Below, one piece after another: positions 8,261-17,031 of a DNA stretch of 64,000 nucleotides (within the stretch, counting starts at the first letter, position 1; the number at the start of each line of letters is the position of its first letter). The notes beneath the pieces are model-generated. The model was not told the origin of the DNA, searched no databases, and worked only from the letters and a program-made list of their open reading frames with translations. Source of the stretch: Rhodoferax sp. (lineage in GTDB: Bacteria > Pseudomonadota > Gammaproteobacteria > Burkholderiales > Burkholderiaceae_C); the NCBI GenBank assembly GCA_013791765.1, contig VMTC01000128.1, positions 1-64,000 on the forward strand. Direction: 5' to 3'. A program made the translations under genes and the position numbers.

Positions 8261-9090
8261 ACCGCCACCGGGGCCTTGATGGCGGGGTGGCTCTCGTAGC
8301 CCTGCACCTCGAAGTCCTCATACGCGTAGTCGAAGATCGACTCAGGCCGACGTTTGATGTTCAGCGTGGGGTAGGCCAGGGGCGTGCGACTCAATTGCAG
8401 CGCCACTTGATCAAAATGGTTGCTGTAAATGTGGCAGTCGCCGCCAGTCCAGATGAAGTCACCAACGTCCAGGTCGCACTGCTGCGCCACCATGTGGGTC
8501 AAGAGCGCGTAGCTGGCGATGTTGAAGGGCACGCCCAGAAAGATGTCGGCGCTGCGCTGGTACAACTGGCAGCTCAGTTTGCCTTTGCCACCGGGCTCGC
8601 TCGCCGGCGCCACATAGAACTGAAAAAAGGCGTGGCAGGGCATCAGTGCCATCTTGTCGAGTTCGGCCACGTTCCAGCTGCTGACAATGATGCGGCGCGA
8701 ATCGGGATTGCTCTTGAGCATCTGGATGGCCTGGGCGATCTGGTCGATATGGCCACCGTCGGGCGTCGGCCAACTACGCCACTGCACACCGTAGACCGGG
8801 CCCAGCGAACCGTCGGGGCGGGCCCATTCGTCCCAGATGCTGCAACCGCGTTCTTGCAGCCACTTCACATTGGAGTCACCGCGCAAAAACCACAGCAGCT
8901 CGATGATGATGGCTTTGAGGAACACCTTCTTGGTGGTAACCAGCGGAAAGCCCTCATTCAAATCGAAACGCATCTGGTAGCCAAACACGCTGGTGGTGCC
9001 GGTGCCGGTGCGGTCCGGCTTGAACACGCCGTGGGTTTGCACGTGGCGCAGGAAGTCTTCGTATTGGGAGCAGATCGGGTGGGAGGTCAT
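8257..9090 (-). CDS. thyA: Thymidylate synthase
   Basis: ThyA methylates dUMP to dTMP using methylene-tetrahydrofolate and releases dihydrofolate. The 277-residue protein carries the N-terminal [12 protein letters not shown] (phosphate-binding Arg), the active-site [13 protein letters not shown] with its catalytic Cys, [23 protein letters not shown] and the C-terminal family motif HIYSNHFDQ. It is the first gene of the thyA-DMT-folA operon and is divergent from a thioredoxin-like gene. Confidence 0.97.
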   Translation of the reverse strand: MTSHPICSQYEDFLRHVQTHGVFKPDRTGTGTTSVFGYQMRFDLNEGFPLVTTKKVFLKAIIIELLWFLRGDSNVKWLQERGCSIWDEWARPDGSLGPVYGVQWRSWPTPDGGHIDQIAQAIQMLKSNPDSRRIIVSSWNVAELDKMALMPCHAFFQFYVAPASEPGGKGKLSCQLYQRSADIFLGVPFNIASYALLTHMVAQQCDLDVGDFIWTGGDCHIYSNHFDQVALQLSRTPLAYPTLNIKRRPESIFDYAYEDFEVQGYESHPAIKAPVAV

Positions 9091-9150
9091 AGGAGCGGTA
9101 TTTTCCTACAGTTCAGTCAGGTCGACGCCAAGGCTATAGTCACCATCATC

Positions 9151-9477
9151 ATGCAAACCCTCCTTAGCGCCGACCAGATTGAGCACTTGAAAGCAACACA
9201 GGCGGTGCTACTCCTGTTTGGGGGCCCACAGTGCGGCGTGTGTCAAGCCATCAAGCCAAAGCTGGAACGTTTAATGGTGCAGAAATACCCCGAGATTGCG
9301 CTGGTCTACATCGACTGCGGCGAGAGCCCGGACATCTGCGCCCAGCACAGCGTCTTCAGCTTGCCCGTGGTGCATTTTTACATTGAAGGCCAACTGTTCC
9401 TGGAGCGCGGCCGCAGTTTCAGCCTGCTTGAGTTGGGGGAGGAAATTGAGCGCATTTACCGCCTGTGGACGGCATAG
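9151..9477 (+). CDS. Thioredoxin-fold protein with CGVC active site
   Basis: This 108-residue cytosolic protein has a thioredoxin fold: the redox motif GPQCGVCQAIKPKLERL near residues 27-43 and the conserved cis-Pro in FSLPVVHFYIEG. The CxxC dipeptide GV differs from the GP of classical thioredoxin (the real trxA is at 63008), so it is a thioredoxin-like reductant of unknown client. The start is placed at the ATG at 9151; longer in-frame extensions run antisense into thyA and are not credible. It is divergent from thyA and convergent with the FAD oxidase. Confidence 0.85.
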   Translation: MQTLLSADQIEHLKATQAVLLLFGGPQCGVCQAIKPKLERLMVQKYPEIALVYIDCGESPDICAQHSVFSLPVVHFYIEGQLFLERGRSFSLLELGEEIERIYRLWTA

Positions 9478-9503
9478 TGCGTTCTTCTGCGCCTTAGGCC
9501 CCA

Positions 9504-10937
9504 CTAGACCCGCAGCATACGCCCCGGATTCATCAAATTCTGCGGGTCCAGCGCCTGCTTGATCGCGCGCATCATCCCCAAGGCCACCGGCGATTTGTAA
9601 TGCGCCAGATGGTCGACCTTCAGGCTGCCCACGCCATGCTCGGCCGAGATTGAGCCGTCAAAAGCCTGCACCGAATCAAACACCAGGGTATTGACCCGCG
9701 CTTCATCGTCACGCAAAAATTGGGCGGCATCCGCTCCAGCAGGCGCTTGCACGTTGTAGTGCAGATTGCCGTCACCCAGGTGGCCAAAATTGACCAGGCG
9801 CACGCCGGGAATGGTCTGCTGCAAGAGCGCATCGGTGGCGTGCACGAAGTCGGCGATGCGTGAGATCGGCACCGAGATATCGTGCTTGATGTTGAGCCCC
9901 TCCAGCGCCTGCGCCAGCGGGATGCTTTCACGGATATGCCACAGCTGTTTCGATTGCCCTAGGGTCTCGCTCACCACGGCATCGGTGGCGTAGCCCTGCT
10001 CCAGAGCTGTTTCCAGCAAGCGCTCGAACTGCGCGTGCGCGTGCAGCTCGGATTCATGATCCGAGTTCTCCAGCAACACGCAAAACGGCGTCTCCAGATG
10101 CAGCGGCACGCGCAGTTGCGGGAAGTGCTTGGCAACCAGGCCCAGGGCGAACTGCCCCATAACTTCAAAACCCGTCAGCCCCGCGCCCAAGTGCCGATGC
10201 GCCAGGCCCAACAAGGTCACGGCCGCTTCCAGCGATGGCACCGCGACCCAGGCGGTCAGTTGCGCGGCCGGCAGCGGGTACAGCTTCAGCGTGGCAGCCG
10301 TGATGATGCCCAGCGTGCCTTCAGCCCCGATGAACAAATCGCGCAGGTCGTAACCGGTGTTGTCTTTGCGCAAACCGCTCAAACCGTGCCACACCTCGCC
10401 CTGCGCGGTAACCACTTCGAGCCCCAGGCACAGGTCGCGTGCATTGCCGTAGCGCAGCACCTGGGTGCCGCCGGCGTTGCTGCCCAGGTTGCCGCCGATG
10501 GTGCAGGTGCCCTCGGCCGCCAGGCTCAGCGGAAACAGCAAATTCGCCTCCTCGGCCCGCTCCTGCAGGTTTTGCAAGATGCAGCCGGCCTCGACCGTCA
10601 CGGTCAGGTTGTCGGCGTCCAGGCGTCGCACGGCGCTCATGCGTTGCAGGCTCAGCACAATCTGATGCCCCGATTCATCGGGAGTGGCACCCACCGCCAG
10701 GCTGGTGTTGCCACCCTGGGGCACGAGGCTGACGCCGCACGCAGGGTTGGCGTGCAAGTAGTTAGCGCAGGCCTTCACGACCTGCGCCACCTCGTCGGTC
10801 GACGCGGGCCGCACCACCGCCAGTGCTTTGCCATGAGAGCGCTTGCGCCAGTCCTGCTCCCAGGCGCTCAAGTCGCCGTCGGTGAAAACGTGGGCGTTGC
10901 CGACGATGTGGCGAAGTTCATCCAGCAAGGTTTGCAT
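9504..10937 (-). CDS. FAD-linked oxidase, D-2-hydroxyacid dehydrogenase (GlcD/D2HGDH) family
   Basis: This 477-residue flavoprotein has a PCMH-type FAD-binding half (PQGGNTSLAVGATPD, GGNLGSNAGGTQVLRYGNARDL, GAEGTLGIITAATLKLYPLP). The FAD-oxidase C-terminal half has NFGHLGDGNLHYNV and SAEHGVGSLK. Relatives oxidise D-lactate, glycolate or D-2-hydroxyglutarate. The motifs fit the D-2-hydroxyglutarate/D-lactate dehydrogenase branch, but the substrate is not certain. The start at 10937 (MQTLLDELRHIVG) is chosen; it overlaps the end of the upstream DUF2069 gene by 20 bp, so the two are probably one operon. Confidence 0.9.
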   Translation of the reverse strand: MQTLLDELRHIVGNAHVFTDGDLSAWEQDWRKRSHGKALAVVRPASTDEVAQVVKACANYLHANPACGVSLVPQGGNTSLAVGATPDESGHQIVLSLQRMSAVRRLDADNLTVTVEAGCILQNLQERAEEANLLFPLSLAAEGTCTIGGNLGSNAGGTQVLRYGNARDLCLGLEVVTAQGEVWHGLSGLRKDNTGYDLRDLFIGAEGTLGIITAATLKLYPLPAAQLTAWVAVPSLEAAVTLLGLAHRHLGAGLTGFEVMGQFALGLVAKHFPQLRVPLHLETPFCVLLENSDHESELHAHAQFERLLETALEQGYATDAVVSETLGQSKQLWHIRESIPLAQALEGLNIKHDISVPISRIADFVHATDALLQQTIPGVRLVNFGHLGDGNLHYNVQAPAGADAAQFLRDDEARVNTLVFDSVQAFDGSISAEHGVGSLKVDHLAHYKSPVALGMMRAIKQALDPQNLMNPGRMLRV

Positions 10938-11325
10938 GGCTTGTGCTTTCTTTGGAGGCGTTTTTAAGGCGCAAGCGAACATGCAGCGCGCAAGCGGTGA
11001 ACAGAACCAGGCACAGCGCCACCTCTGCCATGGCCAGATAATTGCTCGGCGCTTTGTCGCTGTAAGCGCGCACCACCCCTTCGGTGAAATACAGCCACAC
11101 CATTAGGCTGACCCAGCGGTAGGTGTACATGCGGTTTTTCAGCAAACCGGCCAGCGGCAGGCACAGCGGCAACACTTTGAGCGCCAGCCAGGAGCCCCCC
11201 GGGCGAATCGGAGCCAGCCATAGCTCCCAGGCCAATCCCAGCAGGATAAGCCCAAGCAAACTGCCCACGGCCAGCACCCGTGTGGTGCGCACCGAAGCTG
11301 TGGCGTTGTTTTGTGGAGTGTTCAT
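10918..11325 (-). CDS. DUF2069 family membrane protein
   Basis: This 135-residue protein has four predicted membrane helices (VLAVGSLLGLILLGLAWEL, LALKVLPLCLPLAGLL, YRWVSLMVWLYFTEGVV, YLAMAEVALCLVLFTACAL) and matches the DUF2069 pattern of small inner-membrane proteins of unknown role. An in-frame Met four codons upstream (11337) is an alternative start; neither has a strong ribosome-binding site. Much longer upstream extensions of this frame run antisense through the YihY gene and are rejected. It overlaps the FAD oxidase downstream and is divergent from yihY. Confidence 0.8.
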   Translation of the reverse strand: MNTPQNNATASVRTTRVLAVGSLLGLILLGLAWELWLAPIRPGGSWLALKVLPLCLPLAGLLKNRMYTYRWVSLMVWLYFTEGVVRAYSDKAPSNYLAMAEVALCLVLFTACALHVRLRLKNASKESTSHANLAG

Positions 11326-11358
11326 GGAAGTCTTCATTGGAGTGGCATCATAGCGGTC

Positions 11359-12609
11359 ATGCAAATGCCCCTGCCCCACTGCACCCCGCCACCACCGAGC
11401 TGGTCGCAGCGCCTTGAAGTTCTGTTGCGGGACTTGTCGAATTTCCCCTGGAAGAGCACAGCCCGCACCCTGCGCGCGCGCTTCTCCGAGGACCGACTGG
11501 GCCTGACGGCCAGCAGCCTGACCTTCACCACCACCATGGCGCTGGTGCCTTTTGTCACCGTGGCGCTGGCCGTCTTCACGGCCTTTCCCATGTTTGCCCA
11601 GCTTCAGAGCGTGGTGCAGCAATGGTTGGTCAAAAGTCTGATTCCTGACAACATCGCACGCCAGGTGCTGGGCTACCTGACCCAGTTTGCCGGCCAGGCC
11701 AGCAAACTGGGGGGCGCCGGCATTGCGCTGCTGCTGGTCACGGCGGTCGCGCTGATTCTGACCATCGATCACACGCTCAACAGCATCTGGCGGGTGCGCA
11801 CGCGCCGCCCGCTCGGCCAGCGCGTGCTGGTGTACTGGGCGGCCCTGACCTTGGGGCCGCTGCTGCTGGGCCTGAGTCTGAGCATCACGTCTTATGCCAT
11901 TTCGGCGTCCAAAGGTGTGGTGGGCGTCATGCCAGGCGGCGTGCAACTGCTGCTCGATGCGTTGCAGTTCTTCCTGGTGGCATGGGGCATGGCGGCGTTG
12001 TACCACTTCGTGCCCAATACCTGGGTCAAATGGAGTCACGCCTGGGCCGGTGGCCTGTTTGTCTCGGCCGGCATTGAGTTGGCCAAAAAGCTGCTGGCCT
12101 TGTACCTGAGCCAGGTGCCGACCTACTCGGTGCTGTATGGTGCCTTTGCCACCGTTCCGATCCTGCTGATCTGGATTTACGTGGCGTGGGTAATTGTGCT
12201 GCTCGGTGCCGTGATTGCGGCTTACCTGCCCAGCCTGCTCTCGGGCATACAACACCGCGGCCACGCCCATGGCCTGCAGTTTCAGCTGGCACTGGAGACG
12301 CTGCAGCAGCTCGACCGCGTGCGCGTTATGGATGTGAAAGGTCTGACGACGGATCAGCTCGCCGCGCTGCTGCGGGTCGATGCGCTGCAACTGGAGCCGG
12401 TGCTTGAAACCTTGTCCGAACTGGACTGGATCGGCTTGCTCGACGAAGAGTTCAAGGGCGACGCCGCCCGTTATGTGATGCTGGCCAACCCCGACAGCAC
12501 CGCGCTGGCGCCGCTGCTGGACGCGCTTTTGTTGCACCAGGAGCAAAGCACACAAAATTTATGGGAAAACGGCCGCTGGCCCACGCTGTTGTTGCGTGAA
12601 GCGCTATGA
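11359..12609 (+). CDS. YihY/UPF0761 family inner-membrane protein
   Basis: This 416-residue protein belongs to the YihY (once called RNase BN) family. It shows DRLGLTASSLTFTTTMALVPFVTVAL near the N terminus, six or so membrane segments up to about residue 300, and PNTWVKWSHAWAGGLF and SVLYGAFATVPILLIWIYVAW in the core. A soluble C-terminal extension of ~110 residues (QFQLALETLQQLDRV...) looks like a winged-helix domain. The role of the family is not established; it is not the true RNase BN. The start at 11359 is the first Met outside the divergent gene. Confidence 0.85.
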   Translation: MQMPLPHCTPPPPSWSQRLEVLLRDLSNFPWKSTARTLRARFSEDRLGLTASSLTFTTTMALVPFVTVALAVFTAFPMFAQLQSVVQQWLVKSLIPDNIARQVLGYLTQFAGQASKLGGAGIALLLVTAVALILTIDHTLNSIWRVRTRRPLGQRVLVYWAALTLGPLLLGLSLSITSYAISASKGVVGVMPGGVQLLLDALQFFLVAWGMAALYHFVPNTWVKWSHAWAGGLFVSAGIELAKKLLALYLSQVPTYSVLYGAFATVPILLIWIYVAWVIVLLGAVIAAYLPSLLSGIQHRGHAHGLQFQLALETLQQLDRVRVMDVKGLTTDQLAALLRVDALQLEPVLETLSELDWIGLLDEEFKGDAARYVMLANPDSTALAPLLDALLLHQEQSTQNLWENGRWPTLLLREAL

Positions 12610-12806
12610 ATTTTTCAAATCATCAAAAGCCACTTCGGGCGCATTGAGCCCTGCGGGCGGCAACTTGCGCCTGGTTCGCGGCGCTACCTGCAACAAGGAA
12701 CAAAGCGCCCAAAGATGACAACGTGGTGCGACACATTCCTACAGCGCAAAGCGAGCGCCATGGTTAGCATGAGAACTTCACTTACACCACATAGAGGAGT
12801 CTCACC

Positions 12807-13016
12807 ATGAGCGTCGCCAAAGTCATTGAAGTCAGTGCTACCAGCAAAACCAGTTTTGAAGATGCCATCAACCAAGGCATTGCCCGTGCGTGCGACACCG
12901 TCGCCAACGTGCGCGGCGCCTGGATCAAGGAGCAAAAGATTTCGGTTGAAGACGGCCGCATCTCGGCCTATCGGGTCAACATGCAGGTCACCTTTGTGCT
13001 CGGCGGCGACAAGTAG
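12807..13016 (+). CDS. Dodecin (flavin-storage protein)
   Basis: This 69-residue dodecin is a small protein that forms a hollow dodecamer binding riboflavin-type flavins. The sequence matches the family over its whole length: KVIEVSATSKTSFEDAINQGIARA, then ANVRGAWIKEQKISVEDGRI and YRVNMQVTFVL. The start has a clear ribosome-binding site (AGAGGAGTCTCACC then ATG). It stands alone on the plus strand, convergent with a hydrolase. Confidence 0.92.
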   Translation: MSVAKVIEVSATSKTSFEDAINQGIARACDTVANVRGAWIKEQKISVEDGRISAYRVNMQVTFVLGGDK

Positions 13017-13037
13017 GCAGCCGCACCGCCTCGCGCT

Positions 13038-13844
13038 TCACGCTTTTAAAAAGCCGTTTAAAGCGGCCAGCATCGCGTCAGGCGTCTCGGTCATCTGATG
13101 GTGGCCGCCGGGCAGATAAACAACTTGCGCATTCAGCGCCCGTTTGATCAGGCCCAGCGCCGCTTTGGGCGGCGTCATCTGATCGACGCTGCCCAGCACA
13201 AACAGCACCGGGCAAGCTACCCGCGCCATGGCTTGCTCGCCATGGCTGTAGCTGTCGCAGGCCTTGAACCCCGTGTGAAACAGATTCACGCGCGGGTTGC
13301 TGGCCAACACCCGACGCCCCAGCGCCATGGACGCGCCGTAAACCCAGGTGCCCGGCCCCATGCTTGATGGTGGCGGTGCCAGGGTCGCGCGTGAAAAAAT
13401 ATTGACCATCTCCAGCGCCTTCATCGGCTCGCTCAATGAGGACGCCAGCAAGGCCGGTGACACCTTCATCGGGAAGGCGATGCCCACCAGTACCAGTTGA
13501 CTGATGCGCTCGGGTGCGCGGGATGCCGCCTCCAGCGCCACCAACGAACCAAAACTGTGACCCACCAGCGCGGCCTTTTGCAGGCCGGCCGCGTCCATCA
13601 GCGCGATGACAAAATCAGCTGCGTCCTCGACCGTGCTTGGCGGCTCACCGGCACTGCGGCAATGGCCCGGCAGGTCCACGGCCAGCACGTTCCAGCCGTG
13701 GTTCGCTAGGTAACGGGTCTGCAAAATCCAGACGCTGTGGTCGTTCAGGACGCCGTGGATGAAGATGACCGTGGGCTTGGCGGCATCGACTGCTTTGCCG
13801 CCGGTGTAGCAATAGGTTTTGGCGTCATTGACGGTTAAATACAT
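13038..13844 (-). CDS. Alpha/beta-hydrolase
   Basis: This 268-residue alpha/beta-hydrolase has the oxyanion region FIHGVLNDHSVW, the nucleophile elbow GHSFGS (Ser) near residue 95, an acid in VLGSVDQMTPP and a C-terminal catalytic His in LPGGHHQMTETPD. The substrate is unknown. The start MYLTVNDAK at 13844 is preferred because the 11 residues upstream of it are encoded by the edge of a short repeat. It lies 83 bp downstream of metY on the same strand, with the repeat between. Confidence 0.85.
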   Translation of the reverse strand: MYLTVNDAKTYCYTGGKAVDAAKPTVIFIHGVLNDHSVWILQTRYLANHGWNVLAVDLPGHCRSAGEPPSTVEDAADFVIALMDAAGLQKAALVGHSFGSLVALEAASRAPERISQLVLVGIAFPMKVSPALLASSLSEPMKALEMVNIFSRATLAPPPSSMGPGTWVYGASMALGRRVLASNPRVNLFHTGFKACDSYSHGEQAMARVACPVLFVLGSVDQMTPPKAALGLIKRALNAQVVYLPGGHHQMTETPDAMLAALNGFLKA

Positions 13845-13879
13845 GGCAGGCCTGTCAAAAATGATAAATTTAAGCAAAA

Positions 13880-13926
13880 TCGGGCTCTAGCCCCCGCGGA
13901 ATAAGCGCAAGCAGCTATCAAATTAA
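13880..13926 (+). repeat. Short repeat, copy 4 (metY-hydrolase intergenic)
   Basis: CGGGCTCTAGCCCCCGCGG followed by AATAAGCGCAAGCAGCTAT and CAAATTAAT. This is one of the best-preserved copies and fills most of the gap after the metY stop. Confidence 0.85.
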
Positions 13927-15222
13927 TCAACCCTTTTCAGCCGCTTTGAGCGCGCGCTTCAGGTCATCAATCAAATCATCTGCGTCTTCCAGCCCGATGC
14001 TCAGGCGGATCGTGCCCTGCGTGATGCCGCCGGCCGCCAGCGCCTCGTCGCTCATGCGAAAGTGCGTCGTGCTGGCGGGGTGAATCACCAGGCTGCGGCA
14101 ATCACCCACATTGGCCAGGTGACTGAAGACCTTGAGGCTCTCCACCAACTTTTTACCTTGCTCACGGCTGCCTTTGAGGTCAAAGCTGAAGACCGAGCCG
14201 GCGCCACGCGGCAACAACTTCTGCGCCAATGCGTGGCTCGGGTGGCTAGGCAGCAGCGGGTGCCCGACCCGCGCCACAAAGGGCTGAGAGGCCAAAAATT
14301 CAACGACCTTGCGTGTGTTGCTCATGTGCCGCTCCATGCGCAGCGACAGGGTCTCAACCCCCTGCAAAATCAGCCAGGCCGAATGCGGGCTCATGCAGGC
14401 ACCAAAGTCGCGCAGACCCTCGCGCCGAGCCCGCAACAGGAAGGCGCCGACGGTTGATTCCTCGCTGAACACCATGTTGTGAAAGCCCGCGTAGGGCTCG
14501 GTCAGCTCCGGGAATTTGCCCGACTTGTCCCAGTCAAAGCTGCCGCCGTCCACCACAATGCCGCCAATCACCGTGCCGTGACCGCTCAAGAACTTGGTGG
14601 CCGAGTGATACACCAGATCAGCGCCATGCTCGAACGGTTTGATCAGCCAGGGCGTCGTTAATGTGGAATCGACCAGCAGCGGCACGCCGGACTCGTGGGC
14701 AATCGCGCTGACCGTGGCAATATCGAGCACCTCCAGCCCCGGATTACCCACGGTCTCGCCAAAAAAGAGTTTGGTGTTGGGCCGCACCGCGGCGCGCCAG
14801 CCGTCGATGTCCCCCGGTTTCACAAAGGTGGTCTCGATGCCGAAGCGGCGCAGCGTGTAGTGCAACAGGTTTTGCGAGCCGCCGTACAGCGCGGTACTCG
14901 CCACGATGTGCGCGCCCGCCCCCATCAGCGTGGCAATACTGAGGTGCAGCGCGGCCTGGCCGCTGGCGGTCGTGATGGCGCCGATGCCGCCTTCAAGTGC
15001 TGCCACACGCTGCTCCAGCACGGCGTTGGTCGGGTTGCTGATGCGCGAGTAAACGTGGCCGGCGCGCTCCAGGTTAAACAGGGCGGAGGCATGATCGCTC
15101 GACTCAAAAACGAAAGACGTGCTGAGGTAAATCGGTACGGCGCGGGCGCCGGTGGCGGGGTCGGGCGCGGCGCCGGCGTGCAGTGCCAGTGTGTCGAAAC
15201 CGGGGTCTGAATAGCCAGGCAT
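13927..15222 (-). CDS. metY: O-acetylhomoserine aminocarboxypropyltransferase (sulfhydrylase)
   Basis: This PLP enzyme makes homocysteine directly from acylated homoserine and sulfide. The 431-residue sequence has the Cys/Met-metabolism PLP family signatures: FDTLALHAGAAPDP and VPIYLSTSFVFES at the N terminus, TTASGQAALHLSI, DSTLTTPWLIKPFEHGADLV and the PLP lysine in YHSATKFLSGHGTVIGG. MetY is favoured over the shorter MetZ group by its length and N terminus. The start at 15222 has the ribosome-binding site AAGGAACTCC. No SAM riboswitch was recognised in the 100 bp before it. Confidence 0.9.
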   Translation of the reverse strand: MPGYSDPGFDTLALHAGAAPDPATGARAVPIYLSTSFVFESSDHASALFNLERAGHVYSRISNPTNAVLEQRVAALEGGIGAITTASGQAALHLSIATLMGAGAHIVASTALYGGSQNLLHYTLRRFGIETTFVKPGDIDGWRAAVRPNTKLFFGETVGNPGLEVLDIATVSAIAHESGVPLLVDSTLTTPWLIKPFEHGADLVYHSATKFLSGHGTVIGGIVVDGGSFDWDKSGKFPELTEPYAGFHNMVFSEESTVGAFLLRARREGLRDFGACMSPHSAWLILQGVETLSLRMERHMSNTRKVVEFLASQPFVARVGHPLLPSHPSHALAQKLLPRGAGSVFSFDLKGSREQGKKLVESLKVFSHLANVGDCRSLVIHPASTTHFRMSDEALAAGGITQGTIRLSIGLEDADDLIDDLKRALKAAEKG

Positions 15223-15323
15223 GGAGTTCCTTAGTGCTTGAGCAGGGGCATTCATTATCCGGTCAAGTGCATCCACTCAAATTCACTGCGTCACGGCTTG
15301 ACGGTCTGGGATAATCTGCGCCC

Positions 15324-16418
15324 ATGAGCGGCAACACCTTCGGCAAACTATTCGCAGTCACCAACTTTGGTGAATCCCACGGCCCGGCCATTGGCTGCGT
15401 GATTGACGGCTGCCCGCCCGGCATGCTGCTCAGTGAAGCTGACATCCAGAGCGATCTGGACCGGCGCCGCCCGGGCACTTCCAAGTTCGTGACGCAGCGC
15501 AACGAGCCCGATGCAGTTGAAATTTTGTCCGGCGTTTTTGAGGGCAAAACTACCGGCACGCCGATCTGCCTGCTGATCAAGAACACCGACCAACGCAGCA
15601 AGGACTACGGCAACATCCTGCAGACCTTCAGGCCCGGTCATGCCGACTACAGTTATTTTCAGAAATACGGCCTGCGCGATCCGCGCGGCGGCGGGCGTTC
15701 GTCGGCCCGACTGACGGCGCCGATGGTCGCGGCCGGAGCCGTGGCCAAGAAGTGGCTGTTTGAGCACTACGGCACGGTGTTTCGCGGCTGCATGACGCAG
15801 ATTGGCGAGTTGCCCATTGCTTTTGAGTCCTGGGATTTCGTGCCCAACAACCCGTTCTTTGCCCCGGTAGCGGATGTCTCCAGACTGGCAGACTACATGG
15901 AGGCGCTGCGCAAGGCCGGCGACTCCTGCGGCGCGCGCATTCGCGTCTCGGCGTCCAAGGTGCCGGTGGGGCTGGGCGAGCCGCTGTTTGACAAGATGGA
16001 TGCGGACATTGCCTACGCCATGATGGGCATCAACGCCGTCAAGGGCGTGGAAATTGGCGCGGGTTTTGCCAGCGTGGCGCAGCGTGGCAGCACCCATGGC
16101 GATTCGTTGTCGCCAGAGGGTTTCAGATCAAACAATGCCGGCGGTGTGCTGGGGGGCATCAGCAGCGGGCAAGACCTGGAGGTGTCGATGGCGATCAAAC
16201 CCACCAGCTCGATCCTGAGCCCGCGCGAGTCGATTGACATTGAGGGTCATTCCACCGAAGTCAGCACCAAAGGCCGCCACGACCCCTGTGTCGGCATTCG
16301 CGCCACGCCCATTGCCGAGGCCATGCTGGCCTTAGTAGTGATGGACCATGCATTGCGCCATCGGGCGCAATGTGGCGATGTGGTGGTTGATTTGAAGCCG
16401 ATCAAGGCATCGGCTTAA
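15324..16418 (+). CDS. aroC: Chorismate synthase
   Basis: AroC converts EPSP to chorismate, the last common step to aromatic amino acids, using reduced FMN without net redox change. The 364-residue protein has all three family signatures: [18 protein letters not shown], the central [11 protein letters not shown]...AAGAVAKK, and [18 protein letters not shown], plus the C-terminal [16 protein letters not shown]. The start is the first ATG after the divergent metY promoter region. It is followed by a convergent HiPIP gene. Confidence 0.97.
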   Translation: MSGNTFGKLFAVTNFGESHGPAIGCVIDGCPPGMLLSEADIQSDLDRRRPGTSKFVTQRNEPDAVEILSGVFEGKTTGTPICLLIKNTDQRSKDYGNILQTFRPGHADYSYFQKYGLRDPRGGGRSSARLTAPMVAAGAVAKKWLFEHYGTVFRGCMTQIGELPIAFESWDFVPNNPFFAPVADVSRLADYMEALRKAGDSCGARIRVSASKVPVGLGEPLFDKMDADIAYAMMGINAVKGVEIGAGFASVAQRGSTHGDSLSPEGFRSNNAGGVLGGISSGQDLEVSMAIKPTSSILSPRESIDIEGHSTEVSTKGRHDPCVGIRATPIAEAMLALVVMDHALRHRAQCGDVVVDLKPIKASA

Positions 16419-16474
16419 CCCGCTGCAGCGCCATCACCCTGCGGCGAAGGCGCTGCGGTCATCGCCGACCTTTT

Positions 16475-16783
16475 TTACGCTTTTTTGGCGTAAGCGCTGC
16501 ACCAACCCTTGGCGGCCACTTGTTTACCGGCAAACAGCGGGCAAAGACCCGAAGCTGCGCCCACCTTGCCCTGGTACAGCGCGCAATTGCTGCAGTCCTG
16601 GGCGGCCACGTGTTTCGGAAATTTCTTGGCATCCACCTTGGTGGTATCAGCCGCGTAGGCCAGCGCTTTGGCTTGAGGATCGGTCTCGGCGACCATGGGG
16701 AGGCCCGCGGCGAAGGCATTAGCGCCGGCCAGGGCGCTACCGCCCAAACTGAGTTGAACAATGAATTCGCGACGGTTACTCAT
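16475..16783 (-). CDS. High-potential iron-sulfur protein (HiPIP)
   Basis: This 102-residue precursor carries a Tat-type signal (NRREFIVQLSLGGSALAGANAFA) and a mature HiPIP domain. The four cysteines of the 4Fe-4S cluster are in DCSNCALY, GLCPLFAG and KGWCSAYA. HiPIPs are periplasmic one-electron carriers, feeding photosynthetic reaction centres or terminal oxidases; which one cannot be told here. The start has TAGGAAATACACC upstream. It stands alone between aroC (convergent) and the BMP operon. Confidence 0.92.
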   Translation of the reverse strand: MSNRREFIVQLSLGGSALAGANAFAAGLPMVAETDPQAKALAYAADTTKVDAKKFPKHVAAQDCSNCALYQGKVGAASGLCPLFAGKQVAAKGWCSAYAKKA

Positions 16784-16985
16784 GGTGTATTTCCTAAATG
16801 ATGAAGTGATTGCCGGACTTTGCCGCTTGACAATGTCTTGGACAAAGTAATTCTATCGATACATCACTATTCATCGATCCGTGCCTATGACAATACCCTT
16901 TTGAATCAATCAACCAGAGGTTTGCCTGGCATGCCCTGCTTTGAGGCGCAGTAGGCCGGTGTGATCCGTCCGTGCCAGTTCCAAA

Positions 16986-17012
16986 ACACAAAAACCGCCC
17001 GAAGGCGGCTTT
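16986..17012 (-). terminator. Intrinsic terminator of the BMP transporter operon
   Basis: On the minus strand GCCGCC-TTCG-GGCGG followed by TTTTTGTGTTTT forms a UUCG-capped stem about 20 bp past the substrate-binding protein stop. Confidence 0.85.
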
Positions 17013-17031
17013 TGTCACACTGCACAGCAGT

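Noticed and set aside
8287..9150. N-terminal extension of the thioredoxin-like frame through the thyA region
   Set aside because: It is antisense to thyA; thioredoxin-fold similarity begins only at the ATG at 9151.
10918..12555. A 545-codon open frame on the minus strand covering the YihY gene
   Set aside because: Only its last ~135 codons match a protein family (DUF2069). The rest is antisense to yihY with compositionally odd Gln/Arg/His-rich sequence typical of shadow frames in GC-rich DNA.
15223..15323. Possible SAM riboswitch before metY
   Set aside because: The 100 bp show no recognisable SAM-I or SAM-II core, and the region is shared with the divergent aroC promoter.
16419..16474. Intrinsic terminator between aroC and HiPIP
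   Set aside because: There is a T run (ACCTTTTTTACG), but the only adjoining stem is about 4 bp (GGTC/GACC), too weak to call.
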